This document shows, in pieces, positions 17,954 to 26,754 of a stretch of DNA of 64,000 bases (positions are counted from its first letter, which is position 1; every line of letters begins with the position of its first letter). A program made the translations under genes and the position numbers. The notes under the pieces are model-generated. The model made no database searches. It worked only from the letters and a program-made list of their open reading frames with translations, and had not been told where the DNA came from. Origin of the DNA: Flammeovirgaceae bacterium UBA6059 (GTDB taxonomy: Bacteria; Bacteroidota; Bacteroidia; Cytophagales; Cyclobacteriaceae); NCBI GenBank assembly GCA_002435755.1, contig DIYH01000002.1, forward strand, positions 248,001 to 312,000, written 5' to 3'.

Positions 17954-19354
17954 CTATGGTTGGTTAGGTACCCACTCGTACGCGCCGATATCAGGGATGC
18001 TATCACGTTCATTTTCTAGCAAATCGGTGGCGATATCGGAAGGCAGACCAGAATCTCGAGCATTGGCCAAGGAGTCAAGTTGATAGTCACGACCCAGCTC
18101 TGCGACAAAGCCCGGATAATTCGGGACCTGGCTCAATACATTACTATTAACATCAAAAGCCGGATTAGTCGACCTAAGGATGTTATTAGTCAAATTAAAA
18201 AACAGCACCTGGCCTCCTTCATCACTCAAAATGATCTCTTCTCGCTCGCTTCCCCAGATGATCGAGTTTTCCACTTTCACAGACAGTGGCTCGATCAGCA
18301 ACTGGTCATTGTCCAAGAGAACATTATCAGAAAACTGCACTGAGGGGTCCTCTCGAAACAAAGAAGAGGGGAAGTTGGTGAAGGTACAGTGTTCATACAG
18401 GTAATTACCTCCCGCGAAGTTGCCTACCAGGTAGCTACCGCAATTATGGATAAGTGTGTTTCTCGCTAATACATCAGAAGTGAAGGCCTCAATGCCGGCA
18501 ACAGACATGTTTTGTATGATGGTATGCTCTATGATAATATCAAATTCTGTATCCATATCGGGAGAGCCAACCCGAATGCCTCTTGACCCATTTTTGACAA
18601 TGGCATGTTTGATCTGGTTGTTGCTGCTCCCTTCAAGGATGTATATGCCATCCCACTGACCAGGGGCGTCCGCAAACTCATCATCAAACCTTGTATTGCT
18701 AAAGAGTATCGGCTCTTCCGCTGTACCTAATGCAGTCAGCGTACCTAGCACAAAAAGACCGGCCAAAGGCTCAAAAAGGACTTGTGTGCCGGGCTCAATA
18801 GTTAAATTGACCAATGAGTCAACAAGCACAATGCTTGTGATAACGTAAGGTTTTCCGCGGGTCCAAGTGGTACTTTCCTCAATGATCGTTTCGCCAAGGA
18901 AGTTAGCATCCTGCCCCCAGGCAATTAGTTTGATATCCTTAGACCGTGTGTTGTAGTCAATGACAATCGAGTCTTTGACGATGTATGGGTTCGATTCGTT
19001 GCGCTGGTCGATGGTTGCTTCGATCAACACGAGAAGACTGTCTTTTCCAAGTAGTGGCACTTCATTGAAACCTGCATCCTGCTCACCATTGATGGTAAGT
19101 AAGAAGGGGCTGTCGTTGGTGGCCAGGCCTATTCTGTCAATTAAGATGGCATTGTCGCTTGGATTGAAGATACGAACACGCCGAGTAATGCTCTGCACTT
19201 CCGTAAGAATCGTGTCAAACTTAACAGTATCAACGGAAAAAGAAATCTCAATGCCTGGGTCTGAGGAAATCACCTCGTCGTTAGGAGTGCAATTCCAGAG
19301 CATGGTGGCTATGATCACCGAAAGCAGAATGACTTTGGAGATTGCTTTATACAA
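17954..19354 (-). CDS. Secreted right-handed beta-helix protein, probable lipoprotein
   Basis: 466 residues. The only in-frame start is TTG, followed by a hydrophobic signal segment ending in Cys (ATMLWNC), a non-canonical lipobox. Residues about 35-140 form an Ig-like domain (SITRRVRIFNPSDNAILIDR). From about 165 on there is a parallel beta-helix with short repeats (NLTIEPGTQVLFEP, TALGTAEEPILFSN, GQWDGIYILEGSSNNQIKHA), and the ending PDIGAYEW is common in such proteins. No lyase catalytic residues are apparent. It is translated just upstream of yjbQ, whose link to it is unclear. Confidence 0.8.
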   Translation of the reverse strand: MYKAISKVILLSVIIATMLWNCTPNDEVISSDPGIEISFSVDTVKFDTILTEVQSITRRVRIFNPSDNAILIDRIGLATNDSPFLLTINGEQDAGFNEVPLLGKDSLLVLIEATIDQRNESNPYIVKDSIVIDYNTRSKDIKLIAWGQDANFLGETIIEESTTWTRGKPYVITSIVLVDSLVNLTIEPGTQVLFEPLAGLFVLGTLTALGTAEEPILFSNTRFDDEFADAPGQWDGIYILEGSSNNQIKHAIVKNGSRGIRVGSPDMDTEFDIIIEHTIIQNMSVAGIEAFTSDVLARNTLIHNCGSYLVGNFAGGNYLYEHCTFTNFPSSLFREDPSVQFSDNVLLDNDQLLIEPLSVKVENSIIWGSEREEIILSDEGGQVLFFNLTNNILRSTNPAFDVNSNVLSQVPNYPGFVAELGRDYQLDSLANARDSGLPSDIATDLLENERDSIPDIGAYEWVPNQP

Positions 19355-19413
19355 AACCGAAGGTGTAGGTTAATAACATTGAGCTAAGCGATAACGAAGA
19401 AGTAGCAGATAGA

Positions 19414-20487
19414 TTATTGCTCAGCCCCCTCTTTCATTTTCTCTGCATTTTCGGCGATCCTGAGCTGTTCTATAAAGTCGGCTATATCTCCGTCCATCAC
19501 ATTTGGTAAGTTATAGACCGTGTAACCTATTCTGTGATCTGTGACCCGTCCTTGCGGATAGTTGTATGTCCTGATCTTATCAGAACGGTCGCCACTACCC
19601 ACCATGGACTTCCGTTGACCCGCGATTTCTTCATTGTGCTTTTTAAGCTCCATCTCATAGAGCCTTGATCGCAATACTTTTAGCGCCTTATCATAGTTGG
19701 CATGTTGGGAGCGACCATCCTGGCACTCTACCACCAATCCCGATGGGTGGTGCGTTAGTCGTACAGCAGATTCGGTTTTGTTGATGTGCTGCCCACCAGC
19801 TCCAGAGGCACGAAAGGTATCTTTTCGGATATCCCCCATGTTAAGCTCTACATCCACCTCTTCTGCTTCAGGTAACACTGCTACTGTAGCAGCAGAAGTA
19901 TGAACTCGTCCCTGGGATTCTGTTGCGGGTACGCGCTGCACACGATGTACACCGGATTCAAACTTCAATTTGGCGTATACATCCTCCCCTTCGATACCTG
20001 TCACGATTTCTTTGTAGCCACCAGCTGTACCTTCCGTTAGGTTCATGAGCGACATTTTCCAGCCAGCCCCCTCAGCAAATTGGGTATACATCCTGTACAG
20101 GTCACCTGCGAAAATAGCGGCCTCATCACCACCTGTACCTGCCCTGATCTCGAGAATGACATTTTTGCTATCATTGGGGTCTTTAGGGATCAGCATCTGC
20201 TTCAACTCTTCCTCAAGGGCCTCTTCCTGAGGGACTAGCTCATCGAGCTCCATTTTGGCCATTTCACGAAACTCCTCATCCTTTTCCTTATCGATGATCT
20301 GCTTGGTGTTTGCTATGTTTTCGCGGACGAGTATGTACTCGTCATATTTTTTGACCACCTTCTCAAGGTCCTTGTACTCTTTGTTAAGCTGTCCGTATTT
20401 CTTCATGTCAGACATAGCATCGGGTTGTACAATCAATTGGCTCACCTCTTCGAACCGATGCTTTATCTCTTCCAGCTTCTCAATCAT
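19414..20487 (-). CDS. prfA: Peptide chain release factor 1
   Basis: 357 residues. The GGQ motif (GAGGQHINKTESAVRLTHHP) triggers peptidyl-tRNA hydrolysis on the ribosome. The stop-codon recognition tripeptide is PAT (RVPATESQGRVHTSA), which defines RF1 (UAA/UAG) and excludes RF2, which has SPF. The N-terminal coiled-coil domain is complete. Start ATG at 20485-20487. A 59-base gap separates it from the beta-helix gene downstream. Confidence 0.97.
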   Translation of the reverse strand: MIEKLEEIKHRFEEVSQLIVQPDAMSDMKKYGQLNKEYKDLEKVVKKYDEYILVRENIANTKQIIDKEKDEEFREMAKMELDELVPQEEALEEELKQMLIPKDPNDSKNVILEIRAGTGGDEAAIFAGDLYRMYTQFAEGAGWKMSLMNLTEGTAGGYKEIVTGIEGEDVYAKLKFESGVHRVQRVPATESQGRVHTSAATVAVLPEAEEVDVELNMGDIRKDTFRASGAGGQHINKTESAVRLTHHPSGLVVECQDGRSQHANYDKALKVLRSRLYEMELKKHNEEIAGQRKSMVGSGDRSDKIRTYNYPQGRVTDHRIGYTVYNLPNVMDGDIADFIEQLRIAENAEKMKEGAEQ

Positions 20488-20640
20488 ATTGGATAAATTA
20501 CATGGAGTCTGTTCGTTGATGAATCTGCAAAATGTGATACCTGACCATCTTCGGTCTTATTTCCGAACAGAACTGCTTTGAAGTCGCAAAAATAGTAAAT
20601 GCGGAAATCATATTTTTTGATTGCTTGTTCTTTACAGGAT

Positions 20641-21309
20641 ATGAAACACTTCTTATGTCCCTTGCCATTAGCGATTATTGTACTAGCAATTCTTTCCGCT
20701 TGTGAATCAAAAAACATTGATGCGGATCAACGTAGCGCCGTACAAGAAGAAATGACCAACCGCGAGCTTAAAAAGCTTGCTGACGTGGACATTCTTACGG
20801 CAGGTCAACAACAGGCAGCTATGCTGGCTGATACTGCACAAAAGCTGCTAGGTCAGACCCTAATGTCTACTATTCGAAATGAAGGAGTGCCTGCCGCGGT
20901 GGCCTATTGTAACGTCGTAGCATACCCTTTAGTAGATTCTCTGGCTAAAGCTAACGGAGCTACTATCAAGCGAGCTTCTCTCCGCGTACGAAATCCTAAG
21001 GATGCGCCGGAAGATTGGGAAAAAGAGATATTGGAAGCCTATCAGTACGGCATAGAAAATGGCCAGCCCCTATCGGAAAATGCACAACTGGATGAGGTAA
21101 AAAAGTACGTACTCTATACCAAACCTATTGCCATATCTAATGCTATGTGTCTTAACTGTCATGGTACTCAAGAACAGATCTTACCAGAAACCATGACCAA
21201 GCTAAAAGAGCTCTATCCTGACGATAATGCGCTAGGGCATCAATTCGGTGACTTGAGAGGCATGTGGAGCATAAAAATTCCGGTAGAGGAAATAGTAAAA
21301 AAGATGTAG
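20641..21309 (+). CDS. DUF3365 c-type heme lipoprotein
   Basis: 222 residues from the ATG at 20641, which has an AGGA ribosome-binding site; a longer frame adds 14 residues in front of the signal peptide. The lipobox is ILSAC. Residues about 55-215 form the Tll0287-like DUF3365 sensor domain, with the heme-attachment motif CLNCH in the segment NAMCLNCHGTQ and the ending GDLRGMWSIKIPV. One heme only. In many bacteria this domain is fused to a signalling protein; here it is free-standing and membrane-anchored, so it may sense redox state or carry electrons. Partner unknown. Confidence 0.85.
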   Translation: MKHFLCPLPLAIIVLAILSACESKNIDADQRSAVQEEMTNRELKKLADVDILTAGQQQAAMLADTAQKLLGQTLMSTIRNEGVPAAVAYCNVVAYPLVDSLAKANGATIKRASLRVRNPKDAPEDWEKEILEAYQYGIENGQPLSENAQLDEVKKYVLYTKPIAISNAMCLNCHGTQEQILPETMTKLKELYPDDNALGHQFGDLRGMWSIKIPVEEIVKKM

Positions 21310-21315
21310 GTGCTT

Positions 21316-22017
21316 CTATTTGCTCATTAGCTTGTGATGCGTGAGTGCCTCTAGCACCTGGCTCCTCATGCGATGACTGATGGGCACCCTGTGACCTTTG
21401 ATCATGATCTCATTGCCTACAATTGCCTCTATCTGATTTCGGTTGACAATAAATGACTTGTGGGTCTGGATAAAACGGTCTTCCGGTAGTAGTTTGAAAG
21501 CATTCTTCAGTGGGATCAATGTGATCAACTTTTCGTTAGTAGTATGTACCACCTGATAATTTTGCATACCCTCGATGAAGAGTATGTCTTTCATGGCAAT
21601 CCGGACAAGTTTTTGGTCTGTTTTGATAAATATCTCCTGCGTTTGAGAAGTTGCCGTTGTGACCCTGAATCTTTTGAAGGCTTTGTTGGCTGCCTGGAGA
21701 AATCGCTCAAAACTGATGGGCTTAACAAGATAATCGATCACATCAAACTCATAGCTCTCCAGGGCATACTCAGAATAGGCAGTGGTGAATATCACCGGAG
21801 GATGATTTTCGGTAGACTTTAAAAAATCAACTCCACTGAGTTTAGGCATCTCGATATCCAGAAATAATAGATCGACCGCATTTGTATGTATGAAATTACT
21901 TGCCTGGATAGCGTTTTTAAACGAGCCCACCAATTCCAGAAACTCAACTTGAGTCACATAGTCCTTGAGTCCCTCTCGGGACAAAGGCTCGTCATCAACA
22001 ATAATACATCGGATCAT
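21316..22017 (-). CDS. LytTR-family response regulator
   Basis: 233 residues. An N-terminal receiver domain has DDEP near residue 8-11, phospho-acceptor Asp in LLFLDIEMPKLSG, and the conserved Lys in DYLVKPIS. A C-terminal LytTR DNA-binding domain follows (about 130-228: ILFIEGMQNYQVVHT, FIQTHKSFIVNRNQIEAI). It overlaps the start of its kinase gene by the ATGA pair, so both are made together. Targets are unknown; the neighbouring outer-membrane protein and serine hydrolase genes read in the same direction. Confidence 0.93.
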   Translation of the reverse strand: MIRCIIVDDEPLSREGLKDYVTQVEFLELVGSFKNAIQASNFIHTNAVDLLFLDIEMPKLSGVDFLKSTENHPPVIFTTAYSEYALESYEFDVIDYLVKPISFERFLQAANKAFKRFRVTTATSQTQEIFIKTDQKLVRIAMKDILFIEGMQNYQVVHTTNEKLITLIPLKNAFKLLPEDRFIQTHKSFIVNRNQIEAIVGNEIMIKGHRVPISHRMRSQVLEALTHHKLMSK

Positions 22018-23102
22018 AACGCTAGGGTTAAGTTAACTTCAAACAGATTAGTAGACCTGTTCAGCTCCAAAGCATGTCGATCAGCATAGATCAAATGGAG
22101 CCTCTTTTTTACATTGGCAAGTCCCAGGCCACCTTCTCCTTCCCTGGGACCAGAGTTATCCTGATCATCATGTGAGTTGGCTATGTTGACTGTAAGCACC
22201 TCATTACTCAGCTTCATATTTACTTTAATCCAGTTGCTCTTATGCTCATCCGACTGGCTTACAAACTTGAAGGCATTCTCAAGAAATGGTGTGATCAACA
22301 ACGGGGCAATTTTCGGAGTGATGGATTGATCTTCCAACAGTACTTTAAGACTGTCATTGAGGCTAAAGTCTATGATAACATCACCATCCTTTCTAACGGC
22401 TTCCATGTTAATGTATGCTTTTAGATAGTTGATCTCTTTGTAAAGAGATATCTGTGCGGATTGACAATCATAGATTTGGTATCTCAAAAGACCGCTGAAT
22501 TGTAATAGTGTTTCTTTGGCTTTATCTCCGTCCTTGTTGATCAGATGATAGATACTGTTGATCCCATTGAAAAGGAAATGCGGGTTGATCTGGGCTTTTA
22601 AAAAATCCAGCTCCGATTGTAGTCTCTCCTTGATCAACTGCTCTTTTTGGCGCTCCTTGCGAAACCAGTCTATTGGAAAACGATAGGCCATGGCTAACAA
22701 TGACCAAACCCCTCTTAGTGCAAAATTGAAAAACACGATTTGAGTATATTCATCAGAACCAAACTTTGAAACATCGGTAATTGACATTCTATCTATTTCT
22801 AAGATATCGTAGGCAGAGACCAGCAGTGTGATCAGCAGACAACTTCCCAATGACTCGAATGAATAAACCCACATGCCTTTTTTGAACCTTCGGGGAATGA
22901 TATAGTAGACCTGGGAGTAGAAAACAACAGCGTTTGCTACCATGCCTACTATGATCGGCCGTAAGAGGGTATTGCTCTCCTTATCAAAAAAACCCCATTC
23001 GAGATAGACGATCTCGGAATTCAAAAAGGCCACCATCCCCACCCACACCGATAGATGAACGAGAGGAATGATAACCTTTTTGCTATGTGAAACTGGAAAC
23101 AA
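22014..23102 (-). CDS. LytS-type sensor histidine kinase
   Basis: 362 residues. Four membrane segments occupy about residues 10-150 with no extracellular sensor domain of size. Then comes the His_kinase domain with the phospho-accepting QINPHFLFNGINSIYHLI and an ATPase domain with PLLITPFLENAFKF and GEGGLGLANVKKRL. The frame opens at a TTG (23100-23102); the next ATG would remove the first part of membrane helix 1, so TTG is preferred. It forms a two-gene system with the LytTR regulator. Confidence 0.9.
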   Translation of the reverse strand: MFPVSHSKKVIIPLVHLSVWVGMVAFLNSEIVYLEWGFFDKESNTLLRPIIVGMVANAVVFYSQVYYIIPRRFKKGMWVYSFESLGSCLLITLLVSAYDILEIDRMSITDVSKFGSDEYTQIVFFNFALRGVWSLLAMAYRFPIDWFRKERQKEQLIKERLQSELDFLKAQINPHFLFNGINSIYHLINKDGDKAKETLLQFSGLLRYQIYDCQSAQISLYKEINYLKAYINMEAVRKDGDVIIDFSLNDSLKVLLEDQSITPKIAPLLITPFLENAFKFVSQSDEHKSNWIKVNMKLSNEVLTVNIANSHDDQDNSGPREGEGGLGLANVKKRLHLIYADRHALELNRSTNLFEVNLTLAL

Positions 23103-23113
23103 GGCAGTGAGAA

Positions 23114-23674
23114 CTATTCGGCTGTAGACCTTGACATGAAATTACCAAACTTCAACGTGATGCCTGCGAATGGTGCGGAAGCGTTTCTATTACTTATATC
23201 AAGGTTATTGACACCTAATATTTGTCGATAACCCACACCGGTACCCATTTTAAACCAATCACTTAATTGGAAGTCCAGGTTGACCCTTGGTCTTAACACA
23301 TATATGAAGTCCTCTTCATCATTGCGACCAGGGAGTTCTTGTGTCATGCCTCCTATGGCGGCCATCAGGCTAATATCGAGCTTAATGATTTCGCCAAGCC
23401 GTGGCGATACTCCGACAAGCACACCACCATATCCCATGGAATAATCCTCAGCTTCTGAACTCGATGATGCTCCTATGCCACCTCCACCAAGGTACCAGCG
23501 TTCACTAAGATACTTTGCTCCGAAACCACCTGCTTCAAATGCAGATGTACCATCAATCTGTGTCCAGTTAAATTCGGCCCCACCAAAACCTTCTGTTTCG
23601 GTTTGGGCCTCAGCAGTAGAGGATACTAATGAAAGAAGTAACGCCACCACGACTATTGTTATATCTCGTTTCAT
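23114..23674 (-). CDS. Outer-membrane beta-barrel protein of unknown function
   Basis: 186 residues from the ATG at 23672-23674; the longer frame starts at TTG inside the preceding gene. Signal peptide (MKRDITIVVVALLLSLVSSTAEAQ), then alternating Gly/aromatic strands (GGAEFNWTQ, RWYLGGGGIGASSSS, YSMGYGGVLVGVSP, MGTGVGYRQIL) typical of a small eight- to ten-strand barrel. It begins 4 bases after the stop of the serine hydrolase gene and is probably co-transcribed. No enzymatic motif. Confidence 0.75.
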   Translation of the reverse strand: MKRDITIVVVALLLSLVSSTAEAQTETEGFGGAEFNWTQIDGTSAFEAGGFGAKYLSERWYLGGGGIGASSSSEAEDYSMGYGGVLVGVSPRLGEIIKLDISLMAAIGGMTQELPGRNDEEDFIYVLRPRVNLDFQLSDWFKMGTGVGYRQILGVNNLDISNRNASAPFAGITLKFGNFMSRSTAE

Positions 23675-23678
23675 CTCA

Positions 23679-24824
23679 TTACAAGTTTTCAAACCTTTGG
23701 CCTAAGAGCCCCAATGCCTCTTGTACAGCTGTCACACTGTTGCCACCATCACTGGCATGGTAGGAGTTAGTGACGCTGAAGGTTGCTATTCCCATGTTTC
23801 GAGATATCACCAGTTGAGCAAACCAGCGTCCGTTGCTTCCTGCATGGAATACTCCGAACGGAGATACATTCCAACCGAGGGCATAGCCAGAATTTCCAAC
23901 TTCAGAGTGGAGCTTTATCAAAGAGGCCTCTGATAATAGTTGGCTGTGACCTAGATGCACAGCAACATACTTGGCTAGATCATTGACGGTAGTATGGACT
24001 GTACCTGCAGGACCAATCGCTTGAGGATTGTCTGAGAATACGTCTCCCGGATCTCTTGGAGACCAATCTCCGGGGCTTCCGGTATGACCCCAAGGTTGAT
24101 CGGTACCTCCCGCTGTACCTGGAGCGCCAAAGGCTGTTTGGGACATGCCCAATGGCTCTAGTAGTTTCATAGTGAGCAGGCTCTCCCAGGGCGTTCCTGT
24201 CAGGGCTTCTAGTAATACACCGATAATGACATAGTTATTGTTGGTGTATCGATGTGTTCCACGCGCTGAGAGACCAGACTCCAGAGCAGCGACAGCCCAT
24301 TCGAGACGCTTATCGCTGACTGGTGCACCATCCAAATGATCTATTCCCAGGTCCTCATTTTGAGTGACGCCAGCTGTATGCGAGAGTAGTTCTACTATGG
24401 TGATGTCGCCATATGGCTCGTTCGCTGCATCGGCGAAAACATCACTAATGGTAGTCCCCCATTCCAATACTTCCTCTTCCACGAGTATTGCCACCAAAGT
24501 AGCTGTCATGGATTTAGTAATTGAGCCAACATGCCATTGGTCTGTTGCCGTAACACTGTGAGGACTGCCTTCGGACCTAAGTCCCACGCTGGCAGACTCA
24601 AGTATCTCAGTATCCTGAAAAAAAGTTGCAGAGAGTGCGGGAATACCCTGCTCTTCAACAATTCGGGAAAGATGTCCCGAGAGTAAACCATCGCCGGAAT
24701 GACCGATCTCAGGCGGGTAGGCTGGATCCGGGTTAGGCGAAGGTTCATCATCGCTTCCGCAGCTTAGGAGTCCTATGCTCACTATTGCTGCTAAAAATGA
24801 AAGTTTTAATTTGAGCTTTTTCAT
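23679..24824 (-). CDS. Class C beta-lactamase-like serine hydrolase, lipoprotein
   Basis: 381 residues. Lipobox GLLSCGSDDE. The penicillin-binding-fold catalytic motifs are present: SITK (Ser-x-x-Lys), Tyr-x-Asn in RYTNNNY, and HAG in place of KTG (FHAGSNGRW). HTAGV and PLGMSQTAFG are also typical. The family includes esterases, D-aminopeptidases and beta-lactamases; the His-for-Lys change in the third motif is common in the non-lactamase members. Anchored in the cell envelope. Upstream gene of a pair with the beta-barrel protein. Confidence 0.9.
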   Translation of the reverse strand: MKKLKLKLSFLAAIVSIGLLSCGSDDEPSPNPDPAYPPEIGHSGDGLLSGHLSRIVEEQGIPALSATFFQDTEILESASVGLRSEGSPHSVTATDQWHVGSITKSMTATLVAILVEEEVLEWGTTISDVFADAANEPYGDITIVELLSHTAGVTQNEDLGIDHLDGAPVSDKRLEWAVAALESGLSARGTHRYTNNNYVIIGVLLEALTGTPWESLLTMKLLEPLGMSQTAFGAPGTAGGTDQPWGHTGSPGDWSPRDPGDVFSDNPQAIGPAGTVHTTVNDLAKYVAVHLGHSQLLSEASLIKLHSEVGNSGYALGWNVSPFGVFHAGSNGRWFAQLVISRNMGIATFSVTNSYHASDGGNSVTAVQEALGLLGQRFENL

Positions 24825-25026
24825 TTGTTTGATTTTTGATCAAATGTGACCTGCGAAATCACGCAAATGAAATTTGATTGACTACCGTAAAACTTCCATT
24901 GACGAGCGTTGACTATGAACCAAAAAAGCACCTGACTTAAGAGATACATTAAACTCTGCTGTAGAAAAGAACAGAATTCTCTAGTCTGTAAGTGTAGTCA
25001 AAATGTTTAGGAGAAAACCAGGTGCT

Positions 25027-25245
25027 TTACTGACACTCACCGGCCGTCCAAGAAGTAACGCCATTGTTTTCCGCGCCACAAGCATTGCCATAAGTTTTTC
25101 CGTCACAGCCACATACGGGACGGTAGTCCATGGTACATATGGCAGTAGGGTTGACCTTGCTCTGATCAATGCACTCTTGTGCTTCTTCTTTTTTGCATCC
25201 TGCCGACATCAAAATCAGCAGAGCCATGGCTGCTAGTATTCTCAT
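25027..25245 (-). CDS. Kazal-type protease inhibitor lipoprotein
   Basis: 72 residues: signal peptide with lipobox LMSAGC, a short linker, then one Kazal domain with Cys spacing ECID, AICTMDYRPVCGCDGKTYGN, ACGAENN and GECQ. Kazal domains block serine proteases; a surface-anchored copy could protect the envelope from outside proteases. It overlaps the tag gene by ATGA, forming the last of three overlapping genes. Confidence 0.88.
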   Translation of the reverse strand: MRILAAMALLILMSAGCKKEEAQECIDQSKVNPTAICTMDYRPVCGCDGKTYGNACGAENNGVTSWTAGECQ

Positions 25246-25814
25246 GCCAGTTCTTTATGTCTAAAACAATCGACGGTGTGATCATTGACCATACCAATGG
25301 CTTGCATGAATGCGTATATTATGGTGCTACCCACGAACTTGAAGCCTCGTTTTTTTAGGTCTTTGCTCAATCTATCGGAGATATCTGTGGTGACAGGTAC
25401 TTCTGCGATGGTTTTCCAATTGTTGATTATTGGTTTCCCATTCACGAATGACCAAATGTAGCTATCGAAAGAACCATACTCTTTTTGCACCTCTAGAAAC
25501 CTTTGTGCGTTTGTCACAGCAGACCTCACTTTCAACTTGTTTCTGATAATACCAGGATCTAACAGCGCTCCTTGTATCTGAGACTCTGAGAACTGAGCGA
25601 CTTCTTCCGTATCAAAATCCGCAAACACTCTTCTGTAACCTTCTCTTTTTCTCAAAATGGTACTCCAGCTAAGTCCTGCCTGGGCTCCTTCTAGTATGAG
25701 AAACTCAAATAGCTTTTTCTCATCATGAACAGGTACGCCCCACTCTTTGTCATGGTATTCATAGTAGAGATCGAAGGTGTTTTCTACCCACGCACAGCGT
25801 TTTGGCTCAGTCAT
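25242..25814 (-). CDS. tag: DNA-3-methyladenine glycosylase I
   Basis: 190 residues. It removes 3-methyladenine from alkylated DNA in base-excision repair. Family hallmarks are RCAWV near the N terminus (first zinc ligand), YHDKEWG, the catalytic-pocket segment LEGAQAGLSWSTIL with Glu, ILRKREGYRRVF, and the C-terminal VNDHTVDCFRH with the remaining zinc-binding His and Cys. Start ATG at 25812-25814, inside the end of the peptidase gene (8-base overlap); its own stop overlaps the Kazal gene by four bases. Confidence 0.95.
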   Translation of the reverse strand: MTEPKRCAWVENTFDLYYEYHDKEWGVPVHDEKKLFEFLILEGAQAGLSWSTILRKREGYRRVFADFDTEEVAQFSESQIQGALLDPGIIRNKLKVRSAVTNAQRFLEVQKEYGSFDSYIWSFVNGKPIINNWKTIAEVPVTTDISDRLSKDLKKRGFKFVGSTIIYAFMQAIGMVNDHTVDCFRHKELA

Positions 25815-26721
25815 TTGGTAATTCTTTATCCAGTCTTTCGACTGTTGAGATAAGGAAGTTCGTCACGTTCTGGTAGAATGAAAAGCTCGTGCGTTCAAAA
25901 GTATCCGTAGGTTTATGGTAATAGGGATGGTCTTCCACACCGAAATAAATATGTGGCACACCTTTCCGAAGGAATGGGCCATGATCCGAAGCATAAGTCC
26001 AGTCATCCGGCCCGCTCATTGGCCTGTCATGACCAAACCTTACTGAAAGGCTCTTAAAGCCTTCTCCAACTTCTTCAATAGGGCTTTTGAGATATGAATG
26101 ATGATAAGCACCGGATGCATAAATCTCATTTTTATCATTCTTGCTTACCATGTCCATGTTGAAGATCAAGTCAATCTTCTCTAAGGGTATAACAGGATTT
26201 TCTGCCCAATACTTCGAGCCAAGCAAGCCTTCTTCTTCTCTGTCAAATGCAATGAAAATGAGCGAATGTTGAGTAGGGTTTGTCTTAAAATATCGTGCTA
26301 TTTCTAGCATAGATGCTACTCCGGAAGCGTCATCATCACAACCATAGTATATCTCACTATCTCTTTCTCCCAGATGATCGTAATGTGCTGTAATCAGCAT
26401 GTATCTTTCACTGCTCCCACGAATCAGCCCATGTATATTCAGGATTCTTTTACCGTCTTCAGAAAAGGCGGATTGTAAATACCCTTCTCCAATTTTCTCA
26501 AGGCCAATCTCTTGAAACTGGTTGACGATTAATTCATTAGCCCATTGATGGCCTGCGGTCCCAGGTTTACGACCATTGGCAGTTTCTCCGCATAGTTGCT
26601 CTAGTATATTCATGAGGCGGGTGGAGTCACTTTGGGCAAATGCGATACTACTACGGTAGCAGCCCATCAAAATCACTAAGCCAGATACGCGGAGGAAATT
26701 ATTATTGATAAATTTAGACAC
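25807..26721 (-). CDS. Secreted M28-family zinc aminopeptidase
   Basis: 304 residues. The frame starts at GTG and has a signal segment with a Cys (LVILMGCYRSS) that may be a lipobox. The dizinc site is readable: AHYDHLG (His), GCDDDASGVASMLE (bridging Asp), FDREEEGLLGSKY (catalytic Glu and zinc Glu), NMDMVSK (Asp) and the final His near VPHIYFGVEDHPYYHKPTDT. It cleaves peptides outside the cytosol. It heads a three-gene overlapping unit with tag and the Kazal lipoprotein and is divergent from the next gene. Confidence 0.9.
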   Translation of the reverse strand: MSKFINNNFLRVSGLVILMGCYRSSIAFAQSDSTRLMNILEQLCGETANGRKPGTAGHQWANELIVNQFQEIGLEKIGEGYLQSAFSEDGKRILNIHGLIRGSSERYMLITAHYDHLGERDSEIYYGCDDDASGVASMLEIARYFKTNPTQHSLIFIAFDREEEGLLGSKYWAENPVIPLEKIDLIFNMDMVSKNDKNEIYASGAYHHSYLKSPIEEVGEGFKSLSVRFGHDRPMSGPDDWTYASDHGPFLRKGVPHIYFGVEDHPYYHKPTDTFERTSFSFYQNVTNFLISTVERLDKELPND

Positions 26722-26754
26722 TTAACCAAAGGATATTTTCGTTCAACGAAGGAT

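Noticed and set aside
24925..25028. Ten-base inverted repeat AAAGCACCTG/CAGGTGCTTT
   Set aside because: The arms are 84 bases apart and one runs into the Kazal gene stop codon. No T-run or symmetry beyond the ten bases, so probably chance.
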